The position numbers were made by a program, and so were the translations under genes. The notes under the pieces were generated by a model that did no database searches, was not told the origin of the DNA, and worked only from the letters and a program-made list of their open reading frames with translations. Source: Bhargavaea beijingensis (GTDB lineage: Bacteria > Bacillota > Bacilli > Bacillales_A > Planococcaceae). From it: 59,219 nucleotides of DNA. Location: contig NZ_FNAR01000014.1 in NCBI RefSeq assembly GCF_900101985.1, positions 1 to 59,219 of the forward strand, written 5' to 3'. Shown here piece after piece: positions 37,390 through 46,539 of this stretch (position 1 is the first letter of the stretch; each line of letters starts with the position of its first letter).

Positions 37390-37625
37390 ATAAAAAAACT
37401 CCCGTCCCCAAATAAATCAGGGACGAGAGTCGATTCTCCCGCGGTGCCACCCACATTGACGGCAAGCCGTCCAGCTCATCCTTAACGCGGAAAACGGCAC
37501 CTTCCGGCAACCGCGTGCCGGTGATGCAGACTCGGGGGTGAGTTCAACAGGCCGATCCTGCCGGCTCACAGCGACCGCCGGCTCTCTGGAAGGATCGGGC
37601 CGCCTACTAGTCCCCTTCGACGCCC
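37390..37625 (-). promoter_or_regulatory. T-box riboswitch (Leu) of leuS
   Basis: The minus-strand leader contains the T-box GGGTGGCACCGCG (about 37441-37453), which pairs with the uncharged tRNA acceptor end. An AGTA S-turn motif (near 37611) and a GAACTCACC loop with specifier codon CTC (37540-37542), a leucine codon, lie upstream. The terminator CTCTCGTCCC...GGGACGGGAG followed by seven T lies at about 37386-37429. Low charged tRNA-Leu would favour the antiterminator and leuS expression. A -10 TACAAT with a -35 TTGCGG lies upstream near 37632-37661. Confidence 0.93.
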
Positions 37626-37771
37626 TTGAGTATTGCCATCATTGTACCCGAAACAGATGCTGTGCCGCAAGTGCCTGGAGACGTTTACTATCCGTATGCC
37701 GGGTGGTACGATAATGGGCAACAGGCTGCTTAGCCATCATCTTCAATTTTATTCATCTGGAGGCGCTTTGC

Positions 37772-38992
37772 TTGAACGGAAATCCCCCGACATACCGTAC
37801 GAAAAAACTGGATCTGAAGCCTGCCACGGTCTTGCTGCTTATCGGCGTCGTGTTCATCGCCTTCAGTCTCCGGTCTCCGCTGACTTCGGTCGGCCCGGTC
37901 ATCTCGAGAATCATGGAGGACCTGTCCATCTCAGGGACAGTCGCCGGGTTCCTGACCACAATCCCGCTCCTGGCGTTTGCTGCCGTCTCCCCCGTGGTCC
38001 CGAAGATTGCGGACCGGATCGGCATGGCCCGAAGCCTGTTCATCGCCCTTCTCTTGCTGGCCATCGGGATCGTCATCCGGTCCTCGGGCGGAATCGTTCT
38101 GCTGATTTCAGGGACACTGCTTCTCGGCGTGGCCATCGCATTCGGCAATGTCCTCCTCCCAGGCCTCGTGAAAATGAATTTTCCGATGCAGGTTGGGCTG
38201 ATGACCGGCATCTACACCGTCTCGATGAACCTTTTCGCAGGGCTGGCTGCCGGTGTCAGTGCACCGCTCGCGTCCGCAACTTCCCTTGGTTGGAGGATCT
38301 CGCTCGGCGTGTGGGCCATACTTGCGGTGATCGCAGCGATTGTCTGGCTTCCGCAAGTGGCGAAACGGCCGGTACTTGAAGCGTCGGGACCATCCAGGGG
38401 TCCTGCCCCGCGCCCGCTGTGGAAGTCCCCGCTCGCATGGGGGGTCACCTTTTACATGGGGCTTCAATCTGTCATGTTCTTCACGACCGCCGCTTGGGTG
38501 CCGGAAGTACTGATGGCCCGTGGAATGGACGCGGAACGGGCGGGGTGGATGTTCTCCCTGGTCCAGTTCTCCCAGATTCCCTTTACATTCATGATCCCGA
38601 TCCTTGCGGGGCGCATGAAAGACCAGCGGCTTCTCGTCATTCTGATCACCGTCATTTACCTGATCGGCTACGGGGGGCTGTTCTCCGGAAACATGACCGC
38701 CGCGGCGCTCTGGATGATTCTGATGGGCGTTGCCGGCGGTGCGTCGTTCGGTCTTGCCATGATGTTCTTTGCACTTCGGACAAACACGCCCTCGGAAGCC
38801 GCTTCACTTTCCGGTATGGGACAGTCGCTCGGCTACCTGCTTGCGGCTGCCGGCCCTGTTTTATTTGGAGCTTTCCATGATCTGTCGGGAAACTGGACAT
38901 TGTCCCTCGGATTCTTTTTGGTGGTCATCATACTGCTGTTCCTGGCAGGGCTGAAAGCCGGAAAAGATGAGAAAACCGTTCCCCTGCAGTGA
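37772..38992 (+). CDS. MFS transporter, CynX/NimT type
   Basis: A polytopic membrane protein of 406 residues with about 12 helices. The conserved start RSPLTSVGPVISRIMEDLSIS and DRIGMARSLF in the loop between helices 2 and 3 place it with the CynX/NimT group (cyanate, 2-nitroimidazole and similar anions). The substrate is not predictable. It starts with TTG at 37772 after TGGAGGCG. It is a single gene; the terminator is only found about 300 bp downstream. Confidence 0.87.
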   Translation: MNGNPPTYRTKKLDLKPATVLLLIGVVFIAFSLRSPLTSVGPVISRIMEDLSISGTVAGFLTTIPLLAFAAVSPVVPKIADRIGMARSLFIALLLLAIGIVIRSSGGIVLLISGTLLLGVAIAFGNVLLPGLVKMNFPMQVGLMTGIYTVSMNLFAGLAAGVSAPLASATSLGWRISLGVWAILAVIAAIVWLPQVAKRPVLEASGPSRGPAPRPLWKSPLAWGVTFYMGLQSVMFFTTAAWVPEVLMARGMDAERAGWMFSLVQFSQIPFTFMIPILAGRMKDQRLLVILITVIYLIGYGGLFSGNMTAAALWMILMGVAGGASFGLAMMFFALRTNTPSEAASLSGMGQSLGYLLAAAGPVLFGAFHDLSGNWTLSLGFFLVVIILLFLAGLKAGKDEKTVPLQ

Positions 38993-39563
38993 AATGAGGG
39001 GCGGTTCAGGAGCAGCCGGCACGGACGCCGGACTTTCCATGCAGTCGGATGCTTTGCAACGTGCAGGAAGGTTTTTTGCAGAAACGAGCGCAGATTTTCC
39101 GGATTGCGGCATGGGGTCACTGCATCGGCCGCAGAAACTTCTTGCCTCGGGCAGGGGCACTTACTCATTCCCGCCGGATAATCACCGGCACCCCGATAAG
39201 TGCTGCCTTCCCGGTCTTCCCCTCTGAATTCCCGGTTCTGGCCACCGGGTGGTTACCTGGCCGAACGGAGAGGTTACCTCTCACCGGCCGCCATCTAAAA
39301 AAGGCCCCCTGACCTGCCTCGCACTACGGAAGTGCGGGGCATTTTTTTTGGCTTCTGCCGCCCGGCCCGATAGCCCGGCTCTCCATGTTTTGGCGTCACT
39401 GGATTCCCGTCTCAGCTGTGCCGGTGATAGCAGGGATCATGGCCGCCCGCTATCCATGCAATCACGTGCAATTCCGTCATTTCTTCTTTCTCTGACAGGA
39501 CTTGGCCGACTGCTTCCTGCATCTCTACCGGTAACTTGTTTTTCCTCTTTTCCCGGCCCTGTA
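38993..39563. other. Noncoding stretch with several hairpins
   Basis: About 570 bp with no open frame that has a ribosome binding site and a protein-like composition. It contains GCACTTA...TAAGTGC enclosing GCCGG/CCGGC (about 39158-39204), a GAGAGGT/ACCTCTC hairpin (about 39269-39283), two GGTTACCT copies, and the bidirectional terminator at 39299-39351. The remaining 39352-39563 shows nothing clear. It is either a long 3' untranslated region of the upstream transporter gene or an unknown RNA. Confidence 0.45.
39299..39351. terminator. Bidirectional terminator between the MFS gene and scoB
   Basis: GCCCC and GGGGC enclose an inner GCACT-ACGGA-AGTGC hairpin; eight T follow on the plus strand and six T on the minus strand. 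Confidence 0.8.
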
Positions 39564-40220
39564 TCAGGCGTTCTGATTTACCTCGCTGACATCCAGTTCC
39601 GCTTCGGTGGAAGCGAGGACATCGTCGACCGTGAAGCCTTCAAATACTTCCTTCAGCTTCAGGCCGTCCGGTGTCACCTCGATTACGCACTTCTCGGTGA
39701 TGACCATGTCGACGACTTCCTTGCCTGTCAGTGGCAGCGAGCATTCTTTCTTGATCTTCGGAGAGCCGTCCTTTGCGGCATGCTCCATGATGACAATGAT
39801 TTTTTGGGCACCATGGACCAAGTCCATCGCGCCGCCCATTCCTTTGATCATCTTCCCTGGAATCATCCAGTTCGCCAGGTCCCCATTTTCAGAAACTTCC
39901 ATTCCTCCCAGGATGGCGACGTCCACGTGGCCTCCACGGATCATCGCAAACGACTCCGCGCTGTCGAAGTAAGCCGCGCCATCAATCGCCGTCACGGTCT
40001 CTTTGCCGGCGTTGATGAGATCCGGGTCGACTTTGTCTTTTTCCGGGTATGGCCCGATTCCGAGCAGTCCGTTTTCGGACTGGAGGATAACCGTCTTATC
40101 GTCAGAGATATAGTTCGCCACGAGCGTCGGCATGCCGATTCCGAGATTGACGTAGTCCCCGTCATGAATCTCTTTTTCTGCGCGCCGTGCGATGCGTTCC
40201 CTCATCTTTGCTTTATCCAT
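39564..40220 (-). CDS. scoB: 3-oxoacid CoA-transferase subunit B
   Basis: Beta subunit (218 residues) of a succinyl-CoA:3-ketoacid (or acetate/acetoacetyl) CoA-transferase. The catalytic Glu is in [14 protein letters not shown] (SENG), and [14 protein letters not shown] and [12 protein letters not shown] are class motifs. With ScoA it activates acetoacetate or similar oxoacids to CoA esters, feeding acetyl-CoA. It lies 19 bp after scoA. The exact acceptor/donor pair cannot be told from sequence. Confidence 0.93.
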   Translation of the reverse strand: MDKAKMRERIARRAEKEIHDGDYVNLGIGMPTLVANYISDDKTVILQSENGLLGIGPYPEKDKVDPDLINAGKETVTAIDGAAYFDSAESFAMIRGGHVDVAILGGMEVSENGDLANWMIPGKMIKGMGGAMDLVHGAQKIIVIMEHAAKDGSPKIKKECSLPLTGKEVVDMVITEKCVIEVTPDGLKLKEVFEGFTVDDVLASTEAELDVSEVNQNA

Positions 40221-40239
40221 TCACGCTCTCCCCTTTCCG

Positions 40240-40926
40240 TCAGCGGGTTGTAAGCCGCTCGATGCGTTTTTCCTGCTCCGCCTGAATCAGCCGCTGCACA
40301 TAAATGCTCGGCGTATGGATAGTTGCCGGGTCCAGTTCTCCCACATCCACAATTTCTTCCGCCTCGGCGATTGTCACTTTGCCGGCTGCAGCCATCATCG
40401 GGTTGAAGTTCTGCGCAGTCTTGTTGTAGACCAGGTTGCCGATCTTATCTGCCTTGGCCGCCCGTACAAGTGCGAAGTCGGCAGTCAGCGATTCTTCAAG
40501 AACATAGTCTTTGCCGTTGAAGCACCGGATTTCTTTCCCTTCCGCGATCGGCGTGCCGACCCCCGCTGGCGTGAAGAATGCAGGAATGCCTGCTCCGCCC
40601 GCACGGATTTTTTCTGCCAGCGTTCCCTGTGGCGTCAGTTCCACTTCGAGTTCACCGCTGAGCACCTGGCGCTCGAATTCTTTGTTTTCCCCCACATAGG
40701 AACCGATCATCTTCTTGATCTGCCGGTTGTTCAGCAGCAGGCCAAGACCCCAGTCATCGATTCCGCAGTTGTTTGAAATGATGGTCAGTTCCTTGACCCC
40801 GCTGTCGGCAAGCGCAAGGATCAGCTGTTCCGGAATTCCGACCAGGCCGAACCCGCCGACCATGAGCGTTGCTCCGTCCTTGATATCCGCGACAGCTTCG
40901 GCTGCCTGATCATAGATCTGTTTCAT
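40240..40926 (-). CDS. scoA: 3-oxoacid CoA-transferase subunit A
   Basis: Alpha subunit (228 residues) of the CoA-transferase. [14 protein letters not shown] is the CoA-binding G-rich loop, and [16 protein letters not shown] and the later [12 protein letters not shown] are typical. The start at 40926 has GGAGGGGG upstream; a frame-extending ATG at 40971 lies across the predicted cre site. The operon scoA-scoB is probably under CcpA control. Confidence 0.93.
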   Translation of the reverse strand: MKQIYDQAAEAVADIKDGATLMVGGFGLVGIPEQLILALADSGVKELTIISNNCGIDDWGLGLLLNNRQIKKMIGSYVGENKEFERQVLSGELEVELTPQGTLAEKIRAGGAGIPAFFTPAGVGTPIAEGKEIRCFNGKDYVLEESLTADFALVRAAKADKIGNLVYNKTAQNFNPMMAAAGKVTIAEAEEIVDVGELDPATIHTPSIYVQRLIQAEQEKRIERLTTR

Positions 40927-40950
40927 GTAATCCCCCTCCGTCCTCTTAAA

Positions 40951-40964
40951 TGAAAGCGTTTCTA
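40951..40964. promoter_or_regulatory. cre site (CcpA) upstream of scoA
   Basis: TGAAAGCGTTTCTA matches the cre consensus TGWAARCGYTWNCW at 13 of 14 positions. It lies 25 bp before the scoA start, downstream of a possible promoter (TTGCAA - 17 bp - TTAAAT on the minus strand), a position typical for roadblock repression. The scoAB operon of B. subtilis is also CcpA-repressed. Confidence 0.75.
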
Positions 40965-41046
40965 ATTTCATTTAATCAGAACACTGCCAATGTTGCAATC
41001 GAATCAGGATGTTTAGGAGGAAAACGGTAGGGTGGTACAATTCAAA

Positions 41047-41073
41047 AGCCCGACAACAGTATGCTGTCGGGCT
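41047..41073 (-). terminator. Terminator of the YttB-like MFS gene
   Basis: AGCCCGACA and TGTCGGGCT form a 9-bp stem; on the minus strand TTTTG follows. Confidence 0.8.
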
Positions 41074-41082
41074 AAAACGTCA

Positions 41083-42276
41083 TTATGGACGATGGGCAGC
41101 CGATTGCCGGACTGCCTCCCTTTTGAGGGGTACATCATATAACAAACTCGTCAGGATGGCGAAGCTGAGGATGGAAGTCAGGATGATCAGCATGACCTGT
41201 GTGCCGTACAGATCGACAAGCACACCGCCGACGACCGGTCCGACCATGCGGCCGCCCGTCGAGACACTGTTCACGATTCCCTGATAAAAACCTTCACGCC
41301 CCGGCGGTGCCAGTGAGTTGGCGATGGTCGGGATAACCGGCCAGACAAACATTTCGCCGAATGTCAGAATGACCATAGATGTCACGAACATGGCAAAGGA
41401 CTCAGCGAAGCCGACCACGACAAATGAGGATGTGAAAATGACGATGCCGATGAGCATCTGAATTTTCAGCCGATCCTCGAACCGCTTGATGACCGGCCGG
41501 ATCAGCGGTTGGCCGAGAACGATGAGCGCACCGTTGATCGTCCAAAGCAAGCTGTACTCACCAAGCGAGATGCCCAGGTCAATTGCATGCGTGGAGAGTG
41601 TCGTCGTCCATTGGGAGTAGACAAGCCATGTCAGGAAAAATCCGGACAGCATGATTGTCAGGGAATAGAGCGGCGCCTTTTCCCTGATTGTCCGCTTTTC
41701 CTTGATGACGGATGTGTGTGTCGCAGGGTCGATTTTGAAGCCCCTGTACGCAAATGCCGCAATCAGCAAAAAGAGCACATACATGACCGTGTTGGCCAGG
41801 AAAATGTAGTCGATATTGTAGGAAGCGACAAAGCCTGCCAGTGCCGGCCCGATGGCGACGCCCGCATTGTTTGCAAGATAGATGGAGTTAAATGCCTTCC
41901 GGCCGCCCTCGGGCCAAGCCGTCCCGACCATAGCATACATGCTTGGGAAGACGATGCCGCCCCCGAAGCCGAGCAGCGCAAGCAGCCAGACATAATGCGG
42001 CCAGCCGTGATAAAAGACGAGACCGACCAGTGCCACAAGCGAGATCAGGATACCGGAAAGGACAGACCGATATCCACCGATCCGGTCGAACAGAAAGCCC
42101 CCCAGCATATTGCCGACGATGCCCGCAGCAGAGTTGGCCATGAGGACAAGCCCGGCGACAGACAACGACTTCCCGAGATGGTCGTGCATATAGATCGTGT
42201 TGAGTGGCCAGATAAACGAGTTTCCGACCGTGTTGACGAACATTCCGATAACGAGCAGCCAGACGCTTCTTGGCAT
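41083..42276 (-). CDS. MFS transporter (YttB-like)
   Basis: A polytopic membrane protein of 397 residues with 12 predicted helices. The helix 2-3 loop motif GGFLFDRIGGYRSVL is the MFS signature. The start (NTVGNSFIWPLNTIYMHDHLG) and TFGEMFVWPVIPTIAN resemble drug/metabolite exporters of the YttB/MdtG type. The substrate is unknown. The start ATG follows GGGGGTGGGG. mnmM lies divergently upstream. Confidence 0.87.
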   Translation of the reverse strand: MPRSVWLLVIGMFVNTVGNSFIWPLNTIYMHDHLGKSLSVAGLVLMANSAAGIVGNMLGGFLFDRIGGYRSVLSGILISLVALVGLVFYHGWPHYVWLLALLGFGGGIVFPSMYAMVGTAWPEGGRKAFNSIYLANNAGVAIGPALAGFVASYNIDYIFLANTVMYVLFLLIAAFAYRGFKIDPATHTSVIKEKRTIREKAPLYSLTIMLSGFFLTWLVYSQWTTTLSTHAIDLGISLGEYSLLWTINGALIVLGQPLIRPVIKRFEDRLKIQMLIGIVIFTSSFVVVGFAESFAMFVTSMVILTFGEMFVWPVIPTIANSLAPPGREGFYQGIVNSVSTGGRMVGPVVGGVLVDLYGTQVMLIILTSILSFAILTSLLYDVPLKREAVRQSAAHRP

Positions 42277-42446
42277 GTCCCCACCCCCTGTTTATTCAAA
42301 TTCATCTAAATGATTGTATTCCCGTCGCGTCGCCATTTCAATACGAACGCTTTAAGTCCGAACATTTTCAACTCACTTTGCAATGGAGCGCCTGCGGGTA
42401 CGGTGATACGATAGTGGAACCCTAGTCTTTAAGGAGTGGATTCAAC

Positions 42447-43034
42447 ATGCAATTGGGACGAGTACTTGCCCAGGCAAGGAAACTGATGGAACAGACTGTC
42501 CGGCCCGGTGAGACAGTCGTAGATGCCACTGCCGGAAACGGTCATGACACCCTCTTCCTGGCGGAGCTGGCCGGACCCGGGGGACATGTGCTTGCTTTCG
42601 ATATCCAGCAGGAGGCGCTCGACTCGACACGTATTCGCCTCGGGGCCCTGGCAGGACGTGCGGATCTGATTTTGGACAGCCATGACCGGGTGGCGGACTA
42701 CACGGAAGGTCCCGTCGGCGGTGCGATGTTCAATCTCGGGTTTCTTCCGAATGTGGGAGACCGCTCAGTGATCACCCAACCGGACACGACGGTCAGTGCC
42801 GTCCACAATGTTCTCGGCTTGCTGAAAAAAGGCGGCCTGATCACGGTTTGCGTATATGACGGCCATGAAGGCGGCGACCGGGAGCGCGACGCCCTTCTTG
42901 CCTATGCCTCCCGTCTGCCGGAAGCCGATGTCGACGTGGCACGCTATGAGCTGGTCAATCAGAAAGGCCATCCCCCTTTTCTCGTCGCATTCGAGAAGAA
43001 AAAGGAATTTAAAGAACCCATTCTGTTGGACTGA
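42447..43034 (+). CDS. mnmM: tRNA wobble-uridine methyltransferase MnmM (YtqB)
   Basis: A SAM-dependent methyltransferase of 195 residues matching B. subtilis YtqB, reported to convert nm5s2U to mnm5s2U at position 34 of tRNA. The SAM-binding VVDATAGNGHDTLFLAELAG (about 24-43) is followed by the NLGFLPNVGDRSVITQPDTT segment typical of this family and a C-terminal ELVNQKGHPPFLVAFEK. The ribosome binding site is AAGGAGTG. Confidence 0.92.
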   Translation: MQLGRVLAQARKLMEQTVRPGETVVDATAGNGHDTLFLAELAGPGGHVLAFDIQQEALDSTRIRLGALAGRADLILDSHDRVADYTEGPVGGAMFNLGFLPNVGDRSVITQPDTTVSAVHNVLGLLKKGGLITVCVYDGHEGGDRERDALLAYASRLPEADVDVARYELVNQKGHPPFLVAFEKKKEFKEPILLD

Positions 43035-43108
43035 TAGCCTGCATCCCTGCCGCATATCTTGGGAGGACAAGGGTATAGGATTGGAAGATGAACCGAGGAG
43101 GAAACAGA

Positions 43109-44188
43109 ATGCCAGTCATTGAATCGGTCTATACACTCACTCCCGAATATGAAATTGGCCAGAGGGATGCAGCCGGCCTGACAAAACAGCTGTTCAGCGG
43201 CAAGTTCAGGGACATCGAACGGCTGCTCCGTGTATTCGATAACGGTGATATCGACACCCGCTATCTTGCCATGCCGCTCGAATGGTACGGAAAGGCCCAC
43301 CCGTTCGGAGAACGCAACAATCTGTACATTGAACACGCCGTACGCCTAGGTTCCGGGGCGATCGAAGGCTGTCTGCAAAATCGCGGGATGCTAAGAGAGG
43401 AAATCGGTTACGAAGAGATTGATGCGATTTTCTACATATCGAGCAGCGGCATCTCGACGCCCAGCATCGAAGCGCGCATCATGAACCTCCTCCCTTTCCG
43501 GGATGACGTCAAGCGAATCCCTGTCTGGGGGCTCGGCTGTGCGGGGGGAGCCTCCGGGATGAGCCGGGCGTACGACTATTGCCTCGCCCATCCGGACCAC
43601 CGAGTGCTCGTACTCTGCGTTGAGTTATGCAGCCTGACTTTCCAGGCGGAAGATTATACGAAAAGCAATCTGGTCGGGGCTTCCCTGTTCGCTGACGGAT
43701 TGGCCTGTGCAGTCATTTCAGGGGACGATGTGTCCCATCGGGCAAAGGGAACGGTGCCGTCCATCAGATCTACGCTTTCAAAACTGATGCCCGACTCCGA
43801 AGACGTCATGGGCTGGGACGTGGATAATGCCGGCCTGCATGTGATCTTCTCAAAAAGTATTCCGTCCATCATCAAGGAATGGCTCGGGCCGTTTGTCCAT
43901 GAGTTCCTCGAAAACCAGGGACTTTCACAAACCGACATCCGGCATTTCGTCGCTCATCCCGGAGGCAAAAAAGTGTTGCGGGCCTATGAAGAGGCACTCG
44001 GATTCGAATCCGGCATGACGGAGATTTCCAGGCAAGTGCTCCGGAAATATGGCAACATGTCATCCCCGACGGTGCTGTTCGTGCTGGAGCAGTTTATGAA
44101 ACAGCATCCGCAAGCCGGCGATCTTGGGCTTATGGCGGCTCTCGGGCCGGGGTTTTCGGGTGAGTTGCTTCTCCTGGAATGGCAATAA
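43109..44188 (+). CDS. bpsA: Type III polyketide synthase BpsA
   Basis: A chalcone-synthase-like enzyme of 359 residues that extends fatty acyl-CoA with malonyl-CoA to alkylpyrones. The catalytic Cys is in GLGCAGGASG, His in VAHPGGKKVL and Asn in YGNMSSPTVLF, so the Cys-His-Asn triad is intact. The start is the ATG at 43109 after GAGGAGGAAA, not the ATG at 43088, which lacks spacing. It forms an operon with bpsB nine bases downstream. Confidence 0.93.
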   Translation: MPVIESVYTLTPEYEIGQRDAAGLTKQLFSGKFRDIERLLRVFDNGDIDTRYLAMPLEWYGKAHPFGERNNLYIEHAVRLGSGAIEGCLQNRGMLREEIGYEEIDAIFYISSSGISTPSIEARIMNLLPFRDDVKRIPVWGLGCAGGASGMSRAYDYCLAHPDHRVLVLCVELCSLTFQAEDYTKSNLVGASLFADGLACAVISGDDVSHRAKGTVPSIRSTLSKLMPDSEDVMGWDVDNAGLHVIFSKSIPSIIKEWLGPFVHEFLENQGLSQTDIRHFVAHPGGKKVLRAYEEALGFESGMTEISRQVLRKYGNMSSPTVLFVLEQFMKQHPQAGDLGLMAALGPGFSGELLLLEWQ

Positions 44189-44197
44189 GGAGGCATC

Positions 44198-44746
44198 GTG
44201 ATGTTGTTTTGGATTCTTATCGGACTGGTCATCATCCAACGACTCGTCGAACTACGCGTAGCGAAGCGCAATGAACAGAAACTGAAAAGCCGCGGCGCGT
44301 TCGAGGCAGGGGCTTCCCATTATCCATACATGGTCGCCATGCATATAGGTTTCTTCATTTCCTTGATTGCGGAAGTGCTTCTGACAGACCGTCCCCTGTC
44401 ACCGATCTGGCCGGTACTCCTCGCCGTTTTCCTCGCGATGCAAGTATTGCGGGTTTGGTGCCTGGCGTCGCTCGGCGAGTTCTGGAACACAAAAATCATC
44501 ATCCTGCCGGGTGCCAGCGTCGTGAAGCGCGGGCCGTACAAATGGCTCCGGCATCCAAACTACGTAATTGTCACAACCGAACTGCTCGTCTTGCCGCTTA
44601 TCTTCCAGGCATACTTCACCACGATCGTTTTCATGGCACTGAATGCCTGGATGCTATCGGTGCGGATTCCCGCGGAAGAACGCGCCCTCCGTGAAGTGAC
44701 CGACTACACCGCACGGTTCGGGGCGGGCAACAGCCGGACATCCTAA
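44198..44746 (+). CDS. bpsB: Isoprenylcysteine carboxyl methyltransferase-family protein BpsB
   Basis: A membrane protein of 182 residues with about four helices and the ICMT-type motif KRGPYKWLRHPNYVIV (about 109-124). In B. subtilis BpsB O-methylates the alkylpyrones made by BpsA. The operon position directly after bpsA supports the same role. The ribosome binding site is AAGGAGGC. Confidence 0.92.
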   Translation: MMLFWILIGLVIIQRLVELRVAKRNEQKLKSRGAFEAGASHYPYMVAMHIGFFISLIAEVLLTDRPLSPIWPVLLAVFLAMQVLRVWCLASLGEFWNTKIIILPGASVVKRGPYKWLRHPNYVIVTTELLVLPLIFQAYFTTIVFMALNAWMLSVRIPAEERALREVTDYTARFGAGNSRTS

Positions 44747-44754
44747 TAAAGAAT

Positions 44755-44788
44755 CCGGACCGGAAAACCATTGCGTTTTCCGGTCCGG
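44755..44788. terminator. Bidirectional terminator between bpsB and hutG
   Basis: CCGGACCGGAAAAC and GTTTTCCGGTCCGG form a perfect 14-bp stem around six bases, followed by TTATTT on the plus strand. Confidence 0.85.
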
Positions 44789-44792
44789 TTAT

Positions 44793-45734
44793 TTAGATTT
44801 CAGGGGCTTTTCCGAGGAACGAGAGGATGGCTTCATTGGTCAGTGCCGCTCCAAGGCGGACTGTCCTGCCGCCCTCATCCACGTCCGGATTGATTTCCGA
44901 AATATCGAATGACCGGACAGCCGGATGGCTGCAGGCGGCGCGGATGACCGTCCTGACGGTTGCCGGGTCCAGGCCGAACGGTGAAGGCGCACTGACGCCG
45001 GGTGCAGACGCCATATCCAACACATCCATGCAAAGTGTCACAATCACCGTATCATACCGGCCGATAAAGGACTGGATTCTTTTGGACAACTGGGTGGGAT
45101 CCGACTGCCTGACCGTTTCTTCCGGCAAGTAATCCACATCAAACTCTCCGGCTGTCTCGAACAGGAATCGCAAATTGCCGAAACGCTGTATGCCGATGAT
45201 GAAGTAACCGGCATTCTGGTCTTCCTCCAGTATTTGGCGGAACATCGTGCCGGATGAGGCTTCTCCGTCATGCGGTCGCAAATCAAAATGTGCATCGATG
45301 TTGAGGATGCCGATGCTAGCTTCCGGCCCGAGATGGAGCCTCAGCCCGAGATAATGGCCATAAAGGGTTTCATGCCCGCCACCGAGAATCACTACGCTGG
45401 AACCTTGGCCATAGGCCTCCGACACTTTTTCCGCTAGTTCGTCCTGTGCCTCTTCCAGTTGACTGTCACGGCATGAGACATTGCCGTAATCGCATAACGA
45501 TGCTTCTTCCCCATGCCAGGGCATCGGTGCCAGAGCCGACCGGATTGCATCCGGTGCCTTGGCCGCCCCAGGGCGGCCGTTATTTCTGCGCACGCCTTCA
45601 TCACAGCAGAAACCGATCAGTGTGACCTCCGCATTTTCCGCGGATTCAGGTCCTGCAACAATCTGATGATACTTAAATCTGTTTTTGTCAGCAGCGGACT
45701 CAATTTGCCCTTTCCAAGGTTCGTCCAGTCCCAT
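44793..45734 (-). CDS. hutG: Formimidoylglutamase (HutG, ureohydrolase family)
   Basis: A Mn-dependent ureohydrolase of 313 residues that splits formiminoglutamate to glutamate and formamide in histidine degradation. Metal motifs: GGGHETLYG, NIDAHFDLR, and CMDVLDMASAPGVSAP. The Cys before MD matches my memory of Staphylococcus HutG rather than arginases. SGTMFRQILEEDQNAGYF is another HutG-like stretch. No other hut gene lies near; it follows a secreted nuclease gene by 13 bp, so it may be co-transcribed with that series. A related amidinohydrolase function cannot be excluded. Confidence 0.82.
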   Translation of the reverse strand: MGLDEPWKGQIESAADKNRFKYHQIVAGPESAENAEVTLIGFCCDEGVRRNNGRPGAAKAPDAIRSALAPMPWHGEEASLCDYGNVSCRDSQLEEAQDELAEKVSEAYGQGSSVVILGGGHETLYGHYLGLRLHLGPEASIGILNIDAHFDLRPHDGEASSGTMFRQILEEDQNAGYFIIGIQRFGNLRFLFETAGEFDVDYLPEETVRQSDPTQLSKRIQSFIGRYDTVIVTLCMDVLDMASAPGVSAPSPFGLDPATVRTVIRAACSHPAVRSFDISEINPDVDEGGRTVRLGAALTNEAILSFLGKAPEI

Positions 45735-45747
45735 CTATCCGACCCTC

Positions 45748-46482
45748 CTATGAAGCCTCGCAGGCCATCCCATCACGGTCTCCATCGAGCCGTTCCAAAT
45801 AGGCCGGATGCCCCCTTTTCACGCCTTGGGGATACACTGCCCGCAGTTCCCTGCAGTTTGCAAACGGCCATGCGTGCTCCGCTTTTTCCGAATCAAATCC
45901 CCGATCGGTCGCATAGTCTGCGATCGACCAAATTCCGATTCCCTTATCCTTTGCCCGTTTTTCTGCCTGTTCAAAACGGTCAAGGTGCCGGGTACTCGGA
46001 GGATAGACGTAACCGACCCGGGCGAGCCCCTCTTCAAGAAGCTTTTCCTGTACGTTTTCCCCGCTTACGTAGACGTAGGCAAGAAGACGGCCATACTTAT
46101 CGGTGCGCTGTCCAATATCAAATTCGACAGCAACCTCGCCATTTGAGAGCAGCTCCCGGTTCCTTTCCTTTGCCTGGTCGCCGAATGGCTGCTTTCCGAG
46201 ACGGGGATGATTGGTCTCGGGTGTATCGATGAGCAAATACCTGACATTCTGTTCTTTCCCCTGATAGCGGATCTTGATAGTATCACCATCGATGGTCCGG
46301 ATGAGTTCCACAGGAATCAGCCCCTCCGCAGGGGCATCCACCTGAATCCTGCCCTCGGTTCCCTTCTTGGTGTCTTCTTCCGGAAACTCAGCAACAATAA
46401 AATAAATGATGGTGATCAGCAAAAGCAAGGCAGCGGCTCCCGCCGGACTTTTCCACATGCTTGACGTTACATTCTTGGCCAT
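45748..46482 (-). CDS. Secreted or membrane-anchored thermonuclease with Excalibur domain
   Basis: A protein of 244 residues. One hydrophobic N-terminal segment (about 14-31) suggests export or anchoring. The staphylococcal-nuclease domain (about 50-190) has the Ca-binding and catalytic residues in IRTIDGDTIKIRY, YLLIDTPETNHP and QRTDKYGRLLAYVYV. The C-terminal Excalibur domain (about 207-243) ends in the DxDxDGxxCE-type GDRDGMACE. It probably degrades extracellular DNA or RNA. The start ATG follows AAGGAGAG. Confidence 0.92.
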   Translation of the reverse strand: MAKNVTSSMWKSPAGAAALLLLITIIYFIVAEFPEEDTKKGTEGRIQVDAPAEGLIPVELIRTIDGDTIKIRYQGKEQNVRYLLIDTPETNHPRLGKQPFGDQAKERNRELLSNGEVAVEFDIGQRTDKYGRLLAYVYVSGENVQEKLLEEGLARVGYVYPPSTRHLDRFEQAEKRAKDKGIGIWSIADYATDRGFDSEKAEHAWPFANCRELRAVYPQGVKRGHPAYLERLDGDRDGMACEAS

Positions 46483-46539
46483 CCTGCAACTCTCCTTCCG
46501 GGCCCTGGCGGAAACCGTTTACGGATGATCATTGGCTAT

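Noticed and set aside
39249-40253. Open frame of 334 codons on the plus strand antisense to scoB
   Set aside because: The opposite strand has a clear CoA-transferase subunit with ribosome binding site and catalytic motif; GC-rich DNA often gives long antisense frames.
44793-45734. Cys in place of an Asp metal ligand in HutG (CMDVLD), at first taken as a lost ligand
   Set aside because: As I remember it, the Staphylococcus HutG group also has CMDV here, so it is a subfamily feature and not damage.
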